DNA of 64,000 nt, from positions 1 to 64,000 of the forward strand of contig DASXMR010000100.1 in NCBI GenBank assembly GCA_036495525.1. Reading direction: 5' to 3'. The notes below the pieces were generated by a model that saw only the letters and a list, made by a program, of their open reading frames with translations, had not been told where the DNA came from and did no database searches. A program made the position numbers and the translations under genes. Positions within the stretch are counted from its first letter, which is position 1. The number at the start of each line of letters is the position of its first letter. Shown here in pieces: positions 1 through 7,697 of this stretch. This DNA is from DASXMR01 sp036495525 (GTDB taxonomy: Bacteria; Actinomycetota; Actinomycetes; Streptosporangiales; Streptosporangiaceae).

Positions 1-738
1 GACCGTGACCATGGCACCGAAGATGAATAGCCCAGACGCCACGATCATGGCTGTGACGTGAATTGCGATCCAATACGACTGCAGGGCCGGGACTAGGGCA
101 CCGGCCGGTGTGTAGATCCAGGTCAGGTCGATGCCGAGGGCGAAAACCACAGGCACTAGCACGAACAGGCCCATGTAGTAGGCCCGGTACCAGATCGATG
201 CGCCGACCAGCACAAGGACAGCCATGCACGAGATCGCGCCGATGAACTCGTACATGTTGCCCCACGGCACCCGGTGCTCGGCGATGCCTCTGGTCAGCAG
301 CGCCAGCACCTGCGAAGCCAGGCCGATGCAGGTCAGCGCGAATGCGGTGCGCAGCCACATCCCGCGCGGCCAAAGCGACTCGCTGTCGGGCCCGGCCTGC
401 GCCGGGCCGGCCGCGCGGTCGCCGGGACCGCCATCCTGACCGGCAGGCCCGGCCGCCAGTGTCACCGTGCCGGCGCCTGCTGCCCCGACGGCGGCGCCGG
501 ACCGGCCCACTGCGGCGCCCACCACGGCGGGCTCAGCCAGCCCAGCGCTGGCCTCCGCTGGCGCGGCGGCCGCCACCGCGCTCTCGCCGGGCACGGCGAC
601 GGCGACATCACGCATGACGCGAGCCTTGCTGAACGCGAAGTCGCACGCGTACGCCAGCATGGCGAGCGCGTACAAGATCACCGTGACGAACAGGAAACCG
701 TTGCTGACCTGGGCCAGCCCGGTGTTGATGACAGGCAC
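1..738 (-). CDS. ccsB: CcsB/CcsA-type cytochrome c biogenesis protein, 3' end beyond the window
   Basis: This is the heme-handling membrane subunit of the system II cytochrome c synthase, which works with ResB to deliver and attach heme to apocytochromes outside the membrane. The first 246 residues are visible and the frame stays open to base 1. A first transmembrane helix begins near residue 12. An Ala/Gly-rich linker follows (about residues 45-115), then at least four more hydrophobic helices. The motif WGNMYEF and a conserved His in SYWIAIHV (a probable heme ligand) are present. The WWD heme-binding segment would lie outside the window. I chose the GTG at 738 because GAGG lies just upstream and the resB stop is only 7 bases away, which implies co-transcription and coupled translation. 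The Ala-rich linker is longer than usual for the family. Confidence 0.9.
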   Translation of the reverse strand, partial: MPVINTGLAQVSNGFLFVTVILYALAMLAYACDFAFSKARVMRDVAVAVPGESAVAAAAPAEASAGLAEPAVVGAAVGRSGAAVGAAGAGTVTLAAGPAGQDGGPGDRAAGPAQAGPDSESLWPRGMWLRTAFALTCIGLASQVLALLTRGIAEHRVPWGNMYEFIGAISCMAVLVLVGASIWYRAYYMGLFVLVPVVFALGIDLTWIYTPAGALVPALQSYWIAIHVTAMIVASGLFIFGAMVTV

Positions 739-745
739 TGTCGCC

Positions 746-2539
746 TCATTCCCCCTCTGGTCCGGCGAGGGATATACCGTCTTCCCCGGCTGCTGCTTGG
801 TCTTGTACCAGCTGGTCCGGCGCCGACTGCCCGGCCAGTGCGCGGTCGGCCGGCTCGCCGGCTGACCGCTCGCCGGCGTCCTGCGCGGCAGCCGGATCGT
901 AGTCAGCTGGCGTTTGCTCCCCGGCGGCCTGGCCGGAGTCAGCCCGGTTGGTGCCCTGCTGCTCGCGGCACAGCCGGGCGGTCAGGTCAGTGAACTCGGT
1001 CTCGAAGCCGCCCGCCGCGTCCGACCTGGTGAGGCCGCCGACTTCGACCTGCGTCGCCCCGCCGGGGCCGGCCGCCGCACGCACGAACACCCGCCGCCGG
1101 CGAGTCATGAAGGACAGGATCAGCCCGGCCAGTGCAGCCACGCCCGAGATCAGCGCGGGCGTCTGGCCAGGATCGTAAGTGATCGCCAGGCTGATCCACG
1201 GCTTGTAGCCGACGAAGGTCAGCGACCCGGCTCCGTCCGGCAGCTTCATGGTCTGACCTGGGGACAGCGGCCGCGGCGCTATCGGCAGCCGCCGCAGCTG
1301 CGAGGTGTCGAGCTGGTACACCGACTGCGGCTGCCCGTCGTTCATCTCCAGGTTGCCGGTGTAGGCGACGAGACTGACCACCGGGTTCAGCGCGGCGGGG
1401 AAGGCGGAGGACAGCCGCCCGCCGGTGTCCACCGCGGTGGGCAGGAACACCCCGGCGAAGCCGAGCTGGTCCGGCGCGGCGTCCGGGTCCTTGATCACGC
1501 CTTCCGAGGTCAGCCCTTGCTGCTCGACCGGGATGAACGGGACGGTGGTCGTGAGCACGTGCCCTGATCCGTCGGTGATCCTGAACGTCGGGGCGAACCC
1601 GCGGTTGATCAGGTACACCCTGGCGTTGTCGACCCGCAGCGGATGGTTGACCCGCAGGTCGTAATCGTGCATCGGCTGGCCGGGCCCGGCGTTGTAGCGC
1701 AGCGCGGCGCTGAACGAGAGCGGCTGGCCGGTCTGGGGGCCCGAGGTGATGTACTTCGCGTTGAAGCCCTGCAGCGCGATCGAGAACGGCTGCAGGTCGC
1801 CGGCCGTAACCAGCCGGCCCGGCCGGAACACATCCAGCGCCGTGGGCGTGTTGGCGTACTGCTGGCCGACGATGAGCAGCCGGTTGGCCTTGTATCCGAA
1901 CAGCCCGCCCAGCGCCACCGACCCGAGCAGCGCAAGCAGGGCGACGTGGAACAGCAGGTTGCCGACCTCGCGCAGGTAACCCTTCTCGGCAGAGACCCAG
2001 CCGTCGCCTGTCCGCAGCCGGAATCGCTTGCCGGACAATAGCGCGGCAGCAGACTGCGCGGCCGCGTCCGGGGTCATGGTGGTCTGGTAGGTCGCGGACA
2101 ACGGCAGCCGGGCCAGGTTCCGCGGCGCGGGCGGCGGCTGCTGGCGGGCTGAGCCGATCAGGTGGAAGGTACGCGGCAGCACGCATCCGGCCAGCGACAC
2201 GAACAGCAGGATGTAGATCGCGGCGAACCACGGCGCCGCGAACACGCTGAACAGGGACAGCCGCGCCAGCACCGGCGCCAGCGCCGGGTGCGCCGTGTAG
2301 TAGCTGGTGACGGCCGACGGGTCGATCCCGCGCTGCGGCAGCACCGAGCCGGGCACGCTGGCGACAGCGAGCAGGAACAGCAGCACCAGCGCGGTGCGCA
2401 TCGACGTCAGCTGGCGCCAGCCCCAGCGCAGCCACCCGATCAAGCCGAGCCGGGAGCGGCGCGCCGGCGGGCTCGCCTGGCCGCCGTCCGCCGCGGCCGG
2501 CGGGCGCCGCGAACGGGCCGGGACGCGCAGGCCGCTCAC
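746..2539 (-). CDS. resB: ResB-like cytochrome c biogenesis protein
   Basis: ResB partners CcsB in the system II heme-export and ligation complex. The 597-residue product has the family layout. Two N-terminal helices cover about residues 44-66 and 94-118. A third lies near residue 190-215. A large extracytoplasmic domain follows (about 220-440), then a final helix around 460-480 ending in TRRRR. After that comes a cytoplasmic tail of roughly 100 residues rich in Ala, Gln, Glu and Asp that looks disordered and species-specific. The GTG start follows the resA stop by 28 bases and ccsB starts 7 bases after the stop, so resA-resB-ccsB is one operon. ccdA, which usually supplies reductant in this cluster, is absent here. 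Confidence 0.92.
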   Translation of the reverse strand: MSGLRVPARSRRPPAAADGGQASPPARRSRLGLIGWLRWGWRQLTSMRTALVLLFLLAVASVPGSVLPQRGIDPSAVTSYYTAHPALAPVLARLSLFSVFAAPWFAAIYILLFVSLAGCVLPRTFHLIGSARQQPPPAPRNLARLPLSATYQTTMTPDAAAQSAAALLSGKRFRLRTGDGWVSAEKGYLREVGNLLFHVALLALLGSVALGGLFGYKANRLLIVGQQYANTPTALDVFRPGRLVTAGDLQPFSIALQGFNAKYITSGPQTGQPLSFSAALRYNAGPGQPMHDYDLRVNHPLRVDNARVYLINRGFAPTFRITDGSGHVLTTTVPFIPVEQQGLTSEGVIKDPDAAPDQLGFAGVFLPTAVDTGGRLSSAFPAALNPVVSLVAYTGNLEMNDGQPQSVYQLDTSQLRRLPIAPRPLSPGQTMKLPDGAGSLTFVGYKPWISLAITYDPGQTPALISGVAALAGLILSFMTRRRRVFVRAAAGPGGATQVEVGGLTRSDAAGGFETEFTDLTARLCREQQGTNRADSGQAAGEQTPADYDPAAAQDAGERSAGEPADRALAGQSAPDQLVQDQAAAGEDGISLAGPEGE

Positions 2540-2567
2540 CGGGTAGCCGCCGGCCGAAGATGGCGAT

Positions 2568-3182
2568 TCACGAGGCCCCCGCGTTCACTTTCATGATCAG
2601 GGACTTGAGCCCGGAGTACGTCACCCCGCCGACGATACGGGCAGCGATGTGCCCGGTACGGTCGATCACCAGCGTGCTCGGGATCCCGGTGGGGGGCAGC
2701 GTGCCGTGGAATATCAGCGCGATCTCATCGCCAGGGTCGTTGAGGCTCGGGTAGCTGACCCGGAACGTGCGCATGAACGCCTCGGCGCTTGACGGGCTGT
2801 CTCGCACGTCGACGCCGAAGAACCGGACCGGCTGAGAGGCGAATTGCCTGGCCAGCGCCGCAAGGGCGGGAGCCTCGGTGCGGCAGGGACTGCACCAGGA
2901 GCCCCAGAAGTTCAGTACGACGAGATTGCCGCGCTCGGCCGCGAGGCTGAATTTCTGCCCGGTCAGGGTGGTGCCGGTGATCTGCGGCGCGGCGGGTCGC
3001 GAGCCAGGCGCGTTATAGGTGGTGCCGAACGACCCGGAGACGAAGCTCTTGCCGCTGCTCTGCGCCGTGTTCTGCCCGATCGCGCCGCCCGAGCAGCCGC
3101 CCAGCGCCATTGCGGCGCACGCGGCGAGCACGCCGCCGGCCAGGCGGCGCCGCGCAGGCAGCAGAGCAGGCAGCCAGGACAC
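2568..3182 (-). CDS. resA: ResA/TlpA-type lipoprotein thiol-disulfide oxidoreductase
   Basis: This membrane-anchored thioredoxin-fold protein keeps the CXXCH cysteines of apocytochrome c reduced. The active-site motif is WCSPC within NFWGSWCSPCRTEAPAL. Early in the protein a signal peptide ends in the lipobox LGGC, so the mature protein is a lipoprotein that would be processed via Lgt (an lgt gene lies at 62.6 kb). An in-frame GTG 22 codons further upstream exists, but I chose the GTG at 3182. It is preceded by GTAGGAG at a good spacing, and the basic-hydrophobic signal peptide then begins at once (VSWLPALLPARRR). Length is 204 residues, normal for the family. It is first in the resA-resB-ccsB operon. 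Confidence 0.92.
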   Translation of the reverse strand: MSWLPALLPARRRLAGGVLAACAAMALGGCSGGAIGQNTAQSSGKSFVSGSFGTTYNAPGSRPAAPQITGTTLTGQKFSLAAERGNLVVLNFWGSWCSPCRTEAPALAALARQFASQPVRFFGVDVRDSPSSAEAFMRTFRVSYPSLNDPGDEIALIFHGTLPPTGIPSTLVIDRTGHIAARIVGGVTYSGLKSLIMKVNAGAS

Positions 3183-3292
3183 CAGATGATCTCCTACAAG
3201 CGGTAGTACCAAGGCCCTATTGTGCCGGACCAGGCCGCGCCGCAGCACATCGGGGCTGACTTGCCAGCAGAAAGGCGTCGCAGCTTGCCAGG

Positions 3293-3940
3293 TCAGGCGC
3301 CAGCCACCTGCTGGTCATGACCCGACGGCTCGGCGTAGCTGACCGCGATCAGCTTGTCACCGCGATAGCTGAGGCTGGTCACGCTGCCGAGGGCGCACTG
3401 CCGCCGCCGCGGGTCGTGCCAGAGCCTGCGGCCCTCCGACTGCCGCCTGGCCACCCAGATCGGCAGCTGGTGACTGACGCACACTGCCTCGTGCCCCAGC
3501 GCCGCGCGCCGCGCATCGCTGACCGCGGCCAGCATCCGGCTTGCCACTTCCAGGTACGGCTCGCCCCAGGACGGCCGGAACGGGTTGCACAGGTGCCGCC
3601 AGTGCGCTGGCCGGCGCAGTGCGCCGTCACCCACCCCGAAAGTCATCCCCTCGAAGTGATTCCACGGCTCGACCAGCCGGCCGTCGACGACGACGTCGAG
3701 GCCGAACTGCGCGGCGATGGGCTCAGCCGTTTCCCTGGCCCGCTCCAGCGGCGAGCAGCGCAGCACGGTGACGTCCCGGCCAGCCAGGAAGCCGGCCGCG
3801 GCCTTGGCCATCACCCGGCCGGCAGCCGACAGGTGATATCCGGGCAGCCGCCCGTAGATCACGCCGCGCGGATTCTCCACCTCGCCATGCCTGACCAGGT
3901 GAACGACGGTCAGGTCGGCGGACGTCGGCTCAGCACTCAT
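3293..3940 (-). CDS. Histidine phosphatase family protein (phosphoglycerate mutase-like)
   Basis: This is a branch-1 histidine phosphatase of 215 residues. The catalytic RHG motif is in LVRHGEVENP near residue 16, followed by GRLPGYHLSAAG. A second conserved arginine occurs in CSPLERARETA, and the distal catalytic His is in VCVSHQLPIW. Members dephosphorylate diverse small metabolites through a phosphohistidine intermediate, and the substrate cannot be read from the sequence. It sits about 110 bases upstream of resA on the same strand. In other actinobacteria a gene of this family also lies between hemL and the cytochrome c maturation genes, so the placement looks conserved. Confidence 0.88.
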   Translation of the reverse strand: MSAEPTSADLTVVHLVRHGEVENPRGVIYGRLPGYHLSAAGRVMAKAAAGFLAGRDVTVLRCSPLERARETAEPIAAQFGLDVVVDGRLVEPWNHFEGMTFGVGDGALRRPAHWRHLCNPFRPSWGEPYLEVASRMLAAVSDARRAALGHEAVCVSHQLPIWVARRQSEGRRLWHDPRRRQCALGSVTSLSYRGDKLIAVSYAEPSGHDQQVAGA

Positions 3941-3993
3941 GGCGCGGCCAGAATATAGGTGCTGGCGAGGGGACGACCCCCGGTGCCCCTACC

Positions 3994-4506
3994 TCACGCC
4001 TGGATTTCCAGGTAGTGCTGGCGGTCGGTGATGACCTCGCGGATCCGGCGCAGCCGTGCTTGCAAGGCGGCCTGGTCGAGCCCGTCAAGCGCCAGCGCCG
4101 CCCGCAGGTCAGCCGCCAGCGCGTCCGCCTCGCCGACCAGCGTCCAGTCGAACTGCATCAGCTCGTCCAGGCCGGCCCTCCTGACCCTGTCCCACACCTT
4201 GTCCTGATTCAGCACCGGCAGGCCGCGTACCGCCGAAGAGGTGTCCTCGATCGCCCGGACCAGCCGCTCGCCCGCCCGCACCGGCTCCATCACCTCGGCC
4301 GGCGGGAACGGCTGCTCTCCGGTCGACGGCGGCACCCGCTCCGCCCGCCACCGGCTGATCAGGTCGCGGGTGGTGGCCGCCGCCTCGCCAACCGCGCCGG
4401 TGACACGCTCGCGCACCAGCAGGTCATCGGCGCGCAGCCGGCCCTTCTGGGTATAGACATCAGACGCCAGCAGGCCACGCACCCGGTCCGCGATGCTCTC
4501 AGTCAC
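3994..4506 (-). CDS. Uncharacterised 170-aa protein, partner of the next gene
   Basis: I do not recognise this family. The product is hydrophilic, acidic and predicted alpha-helical, with no signal peptide or membrane segment. Its C-terminal third (LDGLDQAALQARLRRIREVITDRQ) looks like a helical hairpin. It starts 5 bases after the stop of the upstream 226-residue gene, so the two are translationally coupled and probably function together. There are no obvious catalytic motifs, cysteines or histidine clusters. The coding call rests on strong codon bias, tight coupling and the absence of a better opposite-strand candidate. Confidence 0.7.
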   Translation of the reverse strand: MTESIADRVRGLLASDVYTQKGRLRADDLLVRERVTGAVGEAAATTRDLISRWRAERVPPSTGEQPFPPAEVMEPVRAGERLVRAIEDTSSAVRGLPVLNQDKVWDRVRRAGLDELMQFDWTLVGEADALAADLRAALALDGLDQAALQARLRRIREVITDRQHYLEIQA

Positions 4507-4511
4507 CGGCG

Positions 4512-5192
4512 TCAGGAGGCGGCGTGCGCGCCAGGCACGGTTCCGCCGTTGGCCGACTCGGCCAGGCCGGCGATGCCAGCCATCGGGGTCAGCTGCGCCC
4601 CGCTCAGGCCGATGTTAAACGGCTCGCCCACGGCCATGTTCGGAGCCGAGACGAGGCCGCGCTCGGCCATCTTCATCGCCACGTAGTAGCGCACTGCCTC
4701 CATCTCGGACAGGCCGAAGGCACGCAGCGAGATCAGCTCGCGCATCCGCTCGTCCCTTGGCCGGATCAGCACCTTCACGTCGTTCAGCGTGATGCCGTAG
4801 ATGGTCAGGAAGTCCTGCAGGTGCCCGCGGACGAGCTCGGTGATCTCGTGGATCTTCTCGTTGACCTTCTCCAGCGGAGTCACCTGGACGAGCTGGTTGA
4901 CGGCCTGCTCGACCACGGGGCCCGCGTAGGTGTTCAGCGCCTCAGCGGTGAGGAAATGCCCCTGGTAGGGCATGTGCGTGACCAGCTTGACCGCGTCCTC
5001 CTTGGTATCCACGTGCACGTAGTAGTCGACGTCGTAGACCAGCTCAGCCAGCTCAGCGGACAGCGCCACGCCTTTCGCCTTCGCCACGCTCTTGGCCCTG
5101 GCCACGAACAGCGCTTCGTACTGCCACGGGGACTGGCCGCCGTAGAACGCCTGCTGGAAGCTGCCGAGCAGCGGCCGCTGCGGGGTCTCCAC
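4512..5192 (-). CDS. Uncharacterised 226-aa protein, partner of the downstream 170-aa gene
   Basis: The family is not recognised. This is a soluble mixed alpha/beta protein with an aromatic N-terminus (FQQAFYGGQSPWQYEALF). A conserved-looking core contains YDVDYYVHVD. A helical section follows (VNEKIHEITELVRGHLQDFL) and then LISLRAFGLSEMEAVRYYVA. The C-terminal 25 residues are low-complexity Gly/Ala. There are no transmembrane helices or nucleotide-binding motifs. The GTG start at 5192 has only a weak ribosome site. The gene lies between hemL and the histidine phosphatase on the same strand and overlaps nothing. Together with the 170-aa gene it forms a small two-gene unit interrupting an otherwise familiar heme/cytochrome neighbourhood. 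I assign no function. Confidence 0.72.
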   Translation of the reverse strand: METPQRPLLGSFQQAFYGGQSPWQYEALFVARAKSVAKAKGVALSAELAELVYDVDYYVHVDTKEDAVKLVTHMPYQGHFLTAEALNTYAGPVVEQAVNQLVQVTPLEKVNEKIHEITELVRGHLQDFLTIYGITLNDVKVLIRPRDERMRELISLRAFGLSEMEAVRYYVAMKMAERGLVSAPNMAVGEPFNIGLSGAQLTPMAGIAGLAESANGGTVPGAHAAS

Positions 5193-5367
5193 CGGTTACT
5201 GCCCGGTCTCGTAGACATTCAGGATCGCGGATGGCCATTGCCGCTCCTCGTGATGCCGGGCGGGCCTGCCGCCCAGTCGCCTGAGGACATCCTGGCCACT
5301 GCCAGGCGCACCCGCCAGGGCAGCGCGGCTAAACGTGACTAGGCATCTGCGAATCGCAGCGACCGGC

Positions 5368-6678
5368 TCAGTCCAGTGCCGCGGCGGCTGCCCTGGCCGC
5401 GGCCGGCAGCGCGGCGGCGATGCGGCTGATGGCGCCGTCGTCGTGCGCCGCCGACAGGAACCAGGCCTCGAACGGCGACGGCGGCAGGTATACCCCGCCA
5501 GCGAGCATGGCGTGGAAGAACGCCGCGTAGGCGGGCGACGACTGCGCCCTGGCCGCGCCGAAGTCACGCACCGGCTCTTCCACGCCCAGGAAGAACGAGA
5601 ACAGGCTGCCTGCCTCCTGCAACCGGAACGGCACGCCGAACTCGGTCAGCGCGTCGGCGGTGAGCCGGGCGACGGCCGCAGCCGCGGCGTCCACCCTGGC
5701 GTAGACATCGTCCGTGCAGGCACGCAGCGTGGCCAGGCCAGCGGCGGTCGCCAGCGGGTTGCCCGACAGGGTGCCTGCCTGGTAAACCGGGCCGGCCGGC
5801 GCGAGGCGGTCCATGATCTCCGCCCGGCCGCCGAAGGCGGCGGCCGGCACTCCGCCGCCCATCACCTTGCCGAACGTCATCAGGTCACCGGCCACGCCCT
5901 CCCGGCCGTACCAGCCTGACCTGGTCACCCGGAAGCCGGTGAGCACCTCGTCCATGATCAGCAGCGCGCCGTACTCCCCGCAGAGCGCCGCCAGCAGCTC
6001 GTTGAAGCCGGCCGACGGCGGTACCACGCCCATGTTCGCCGGGCACGCCTCGGTGATCACGCACGCGATCTCACTGCCGTGCTCGGCGAACGCCTGCCGC
6101 ACGGCGGCCGCGTCGTTGTACGGCAGCACCAGCGTGTCGGCGGTCACCGCGCCGGTCACGCCGGGCGAGTCAGGCAGCGCGAATGTGGCCACGCCCGAGC
6201 CGGCGGCCGCGAGCAGCGCGTCGACGTGCCCGTGGTAGCAGCCGGCGAACTTGACCACCAGGCTCCTGCCGGTGTACCCCCTGGCCAGGCGCAGTGCCGA
6301 CATGGTGGCCTCGGTGCCCGAGCTGACCAGGCGCACCTTCTGCACCGGGGCGCGTGCGGTCAGCTCCTCGGCCAGCTCGACCTCCGCCGCGGTAACCGTG
6401 CCGAACGAGGTCCCGGCCGCCAGCGCCGTGCGCACCGCGTCGAGCACCGCCGGGTACCCGTGGCCGAGGATCATCGGGCCCCAGGAGCAGACCAGGTCCA
6501 CGTACTTCATGCCGTCGGCGTCGGTCAGGTACGCCCCGTTGCCCGATGCCATGAACACCGGCGTGCCGCCGACTGCGCCGAACGCGCGGACCGGCGAGTT
6601 CACCCCGCCGGGCAGCACCGCGCAGGCACGGCGGAACAGCTCCTGCATCGCCGCGCTGCTTTCATCGCGCGCGGCCAT
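5368..6678 (-). CDS. hemL: Glutamate-1-semialdehyde 2,1-aminomutase
   Basis: This PLP enzyme converts glutamate-1-semialdehyde to 5-aminolevulinate, the step after glutamyl-tRNA reductase (hemA at 14.4 kb) in C5-route heme synthesis. The 436-residue protein shows PGGVNSPVRAF near the N-terminus, SSGTEATMSALRLARG for cofactor phosphate contact, DEVLTGFR with the PLP-ring aspartate, and the Schiff-base lysine in FGKVMGGG. I chose the ATG at 6678 because it shares one base with the stop of the upstream prim-pol gene (TGATG), indicating coupling. An in-frame start six codons upstream is also possible. It is separated from the rex-hemA-C-D-B operon by the LuxR and prim-pol genes. Confidence 0.96.
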   Translation of the reverse strand: MAARDESSAAMQELFRRACAVLPGGVNSPVRAFGAVGGTPVFMASGNGAYLTDADGMKYVDLVCSWGPMILGHGYPAVLDAVRTALAAGTSFGTVTAAEVELAEELTARAPVQKVRLVSSGTEATMSALRLARGYTGRSLVVKFAGCYHGHVDALLAAAGSGVATFALPDSPGVTGAVTADTLVLPYNDAAAVRQAFAEHGSEIACVITEACPANMGVVPPSAGFNELLAALCGEYGALLIMDEVLTGFRVTRSGWYGREGVAGDLMTFGKVMGGGVPAAAFGGRAEIMDRLAPAGPVYQAGTLSGNPLATAAGLATLRACTDDVYARVDAAAAAVARLTADALTEFGVPFRLQEAGSLFSFFLGVEEPVRDFGAARAQSSPAYAAFFHAMLAGGVYLPPSPFEAWFLSAAHDDGAISRIAAALPAAARAAAAALD

Positions 6679-7412
6679 CAGGTGCCCGGCTCGCACGCTT
6701 CGGCGAGGAACTCGAGCAGCCGCAGGCCGTCAGGCAGCGGCTGCTCAGGCTCCAGCACCCAGCGCCCGGCAAGCCCGCTGGCCGGGCGCGACGGCGGGGC
6801 CAGCACGTAGCTGTCGCGGCAGTGCCAGCGCAGCCCGGACACCTGGTCGACGGTCTCCGGCTCGCAGTCCAGGTGGCACGACCACCACTCGTCCTCGCCG
6901 GAGTGGGCAGCCCGGCTGCGGACAAAGAAAAGGGCCCGGTTTCCTGGGCCTACCGCCACCGGTCCTGGCCGGACGCCTGAGCGCTGCATTGTCGCCAGCG
7001 CCGCCAGGCCTGCTGCGCCCGGTACGTCGAGTACGTCGAATGTCCGGCCGGTCACCAGGATGACATTCGCCTCGGGCGAGGCCATCCACCACTGCCCGAC
7101 CAGCGCAGGGTCGGCGCTCGCCTGGATCTGCCAGGCGGGCGAGACCGGATGCGCGCCAGGAGCCGGGCAGCCGATGCGGTCGCAGGAGCAGGCGCGGCCT
7201 GCCTCGCCCGGCCGGGCCTTGGCGTCCGGCGGGTAAGCGCCAGCGCACACCGGCCAGCCGAGTTCGGCGTACCGCTCCGCGGCAACCGCCATGCGCTCCA
7301 CTGCCTTGCGGCGCCTGGAGCGCAGCATCGCCTCGACCATCGGATCCCACTCCCGCCGGCGTGCACGCGCTATGCGACCGATCATGCCGGTCGCGCGCGG
7401 CAGTCTGGCCAC
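6678..7412 (-). CDS. Stand-alone bifunctional DNA primase/polymerase (prim-pol) N-domain protein
   Basis: The 244-residue product resembles the small prim-pol proteins (archaeo-eukaryotic primase superfamily) found in actinobacterial chromosomes. Support comes from AERYAELGWPVCAGAYPP at the start of the fold and a Cys-containing insert (CSCDRIGCPAPGAHP). The metal-site region FDVLDVPGAAG follows, then RALFFV and the C-terminal YVLAPPS. The acidic pair is spaced D-x-x-D rather than the usual D-x-D, and there is no helicase domain, so template-dependent synthesis is uncertain. A GTG start is assumed, and an internal ATG nine codons later is an alternative. It is coupled to hemL by a one-base overlap. 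A prim-pol gene inside a heme cluster is odd but may be conserved in related genera. Confidence 0.75.
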   Translation of the reverse strand: MARLPRATGMIGRIARARRREWDPMVEAMLRSRRRKAVERMAVAAERYAELGWPVCAGAYPPDAKARPGEAGRACSCDRIGCPAPGAHPVSPAWQIQASADPALVGQWWMASPEANVILVTGRTFDVLDVPGAAGLAALATMQRSGVRPGPVAVGPGNRALFFVRSRAAHSGEDEWWSCHLDCEPETVDQVSGLRWHCRDSYVLAPPSRPASGLAGRWVLEPEQPLPDGLRLLEFLAEACEPGT

Positions 7413-7697
7413 CGCCCCCCGGAGCGAGACCGTCCCGATGCCGAACGGAGATGGCCGGGTTACCGTGACGCCGGCCGGCCAGCCGTTCGCGGCAGCGATC
7501 TGGGTCCCGCCAGACCATCGCGACGCGAATCATCCGGCCGCTGATCGCCGGGCGCTGGTCAGGCACTCCCAGACGACCCGGCGATCCGGCGATCCCGTTC
7601 GGGCCCCTGTGCCGAGCGACCGCGCGCGATGAATCCAGCGGGACGATCTCCAGGCTAGGAACGCAGCTCGCGGGCCGAATCGCGGAAACCCGCAGGA

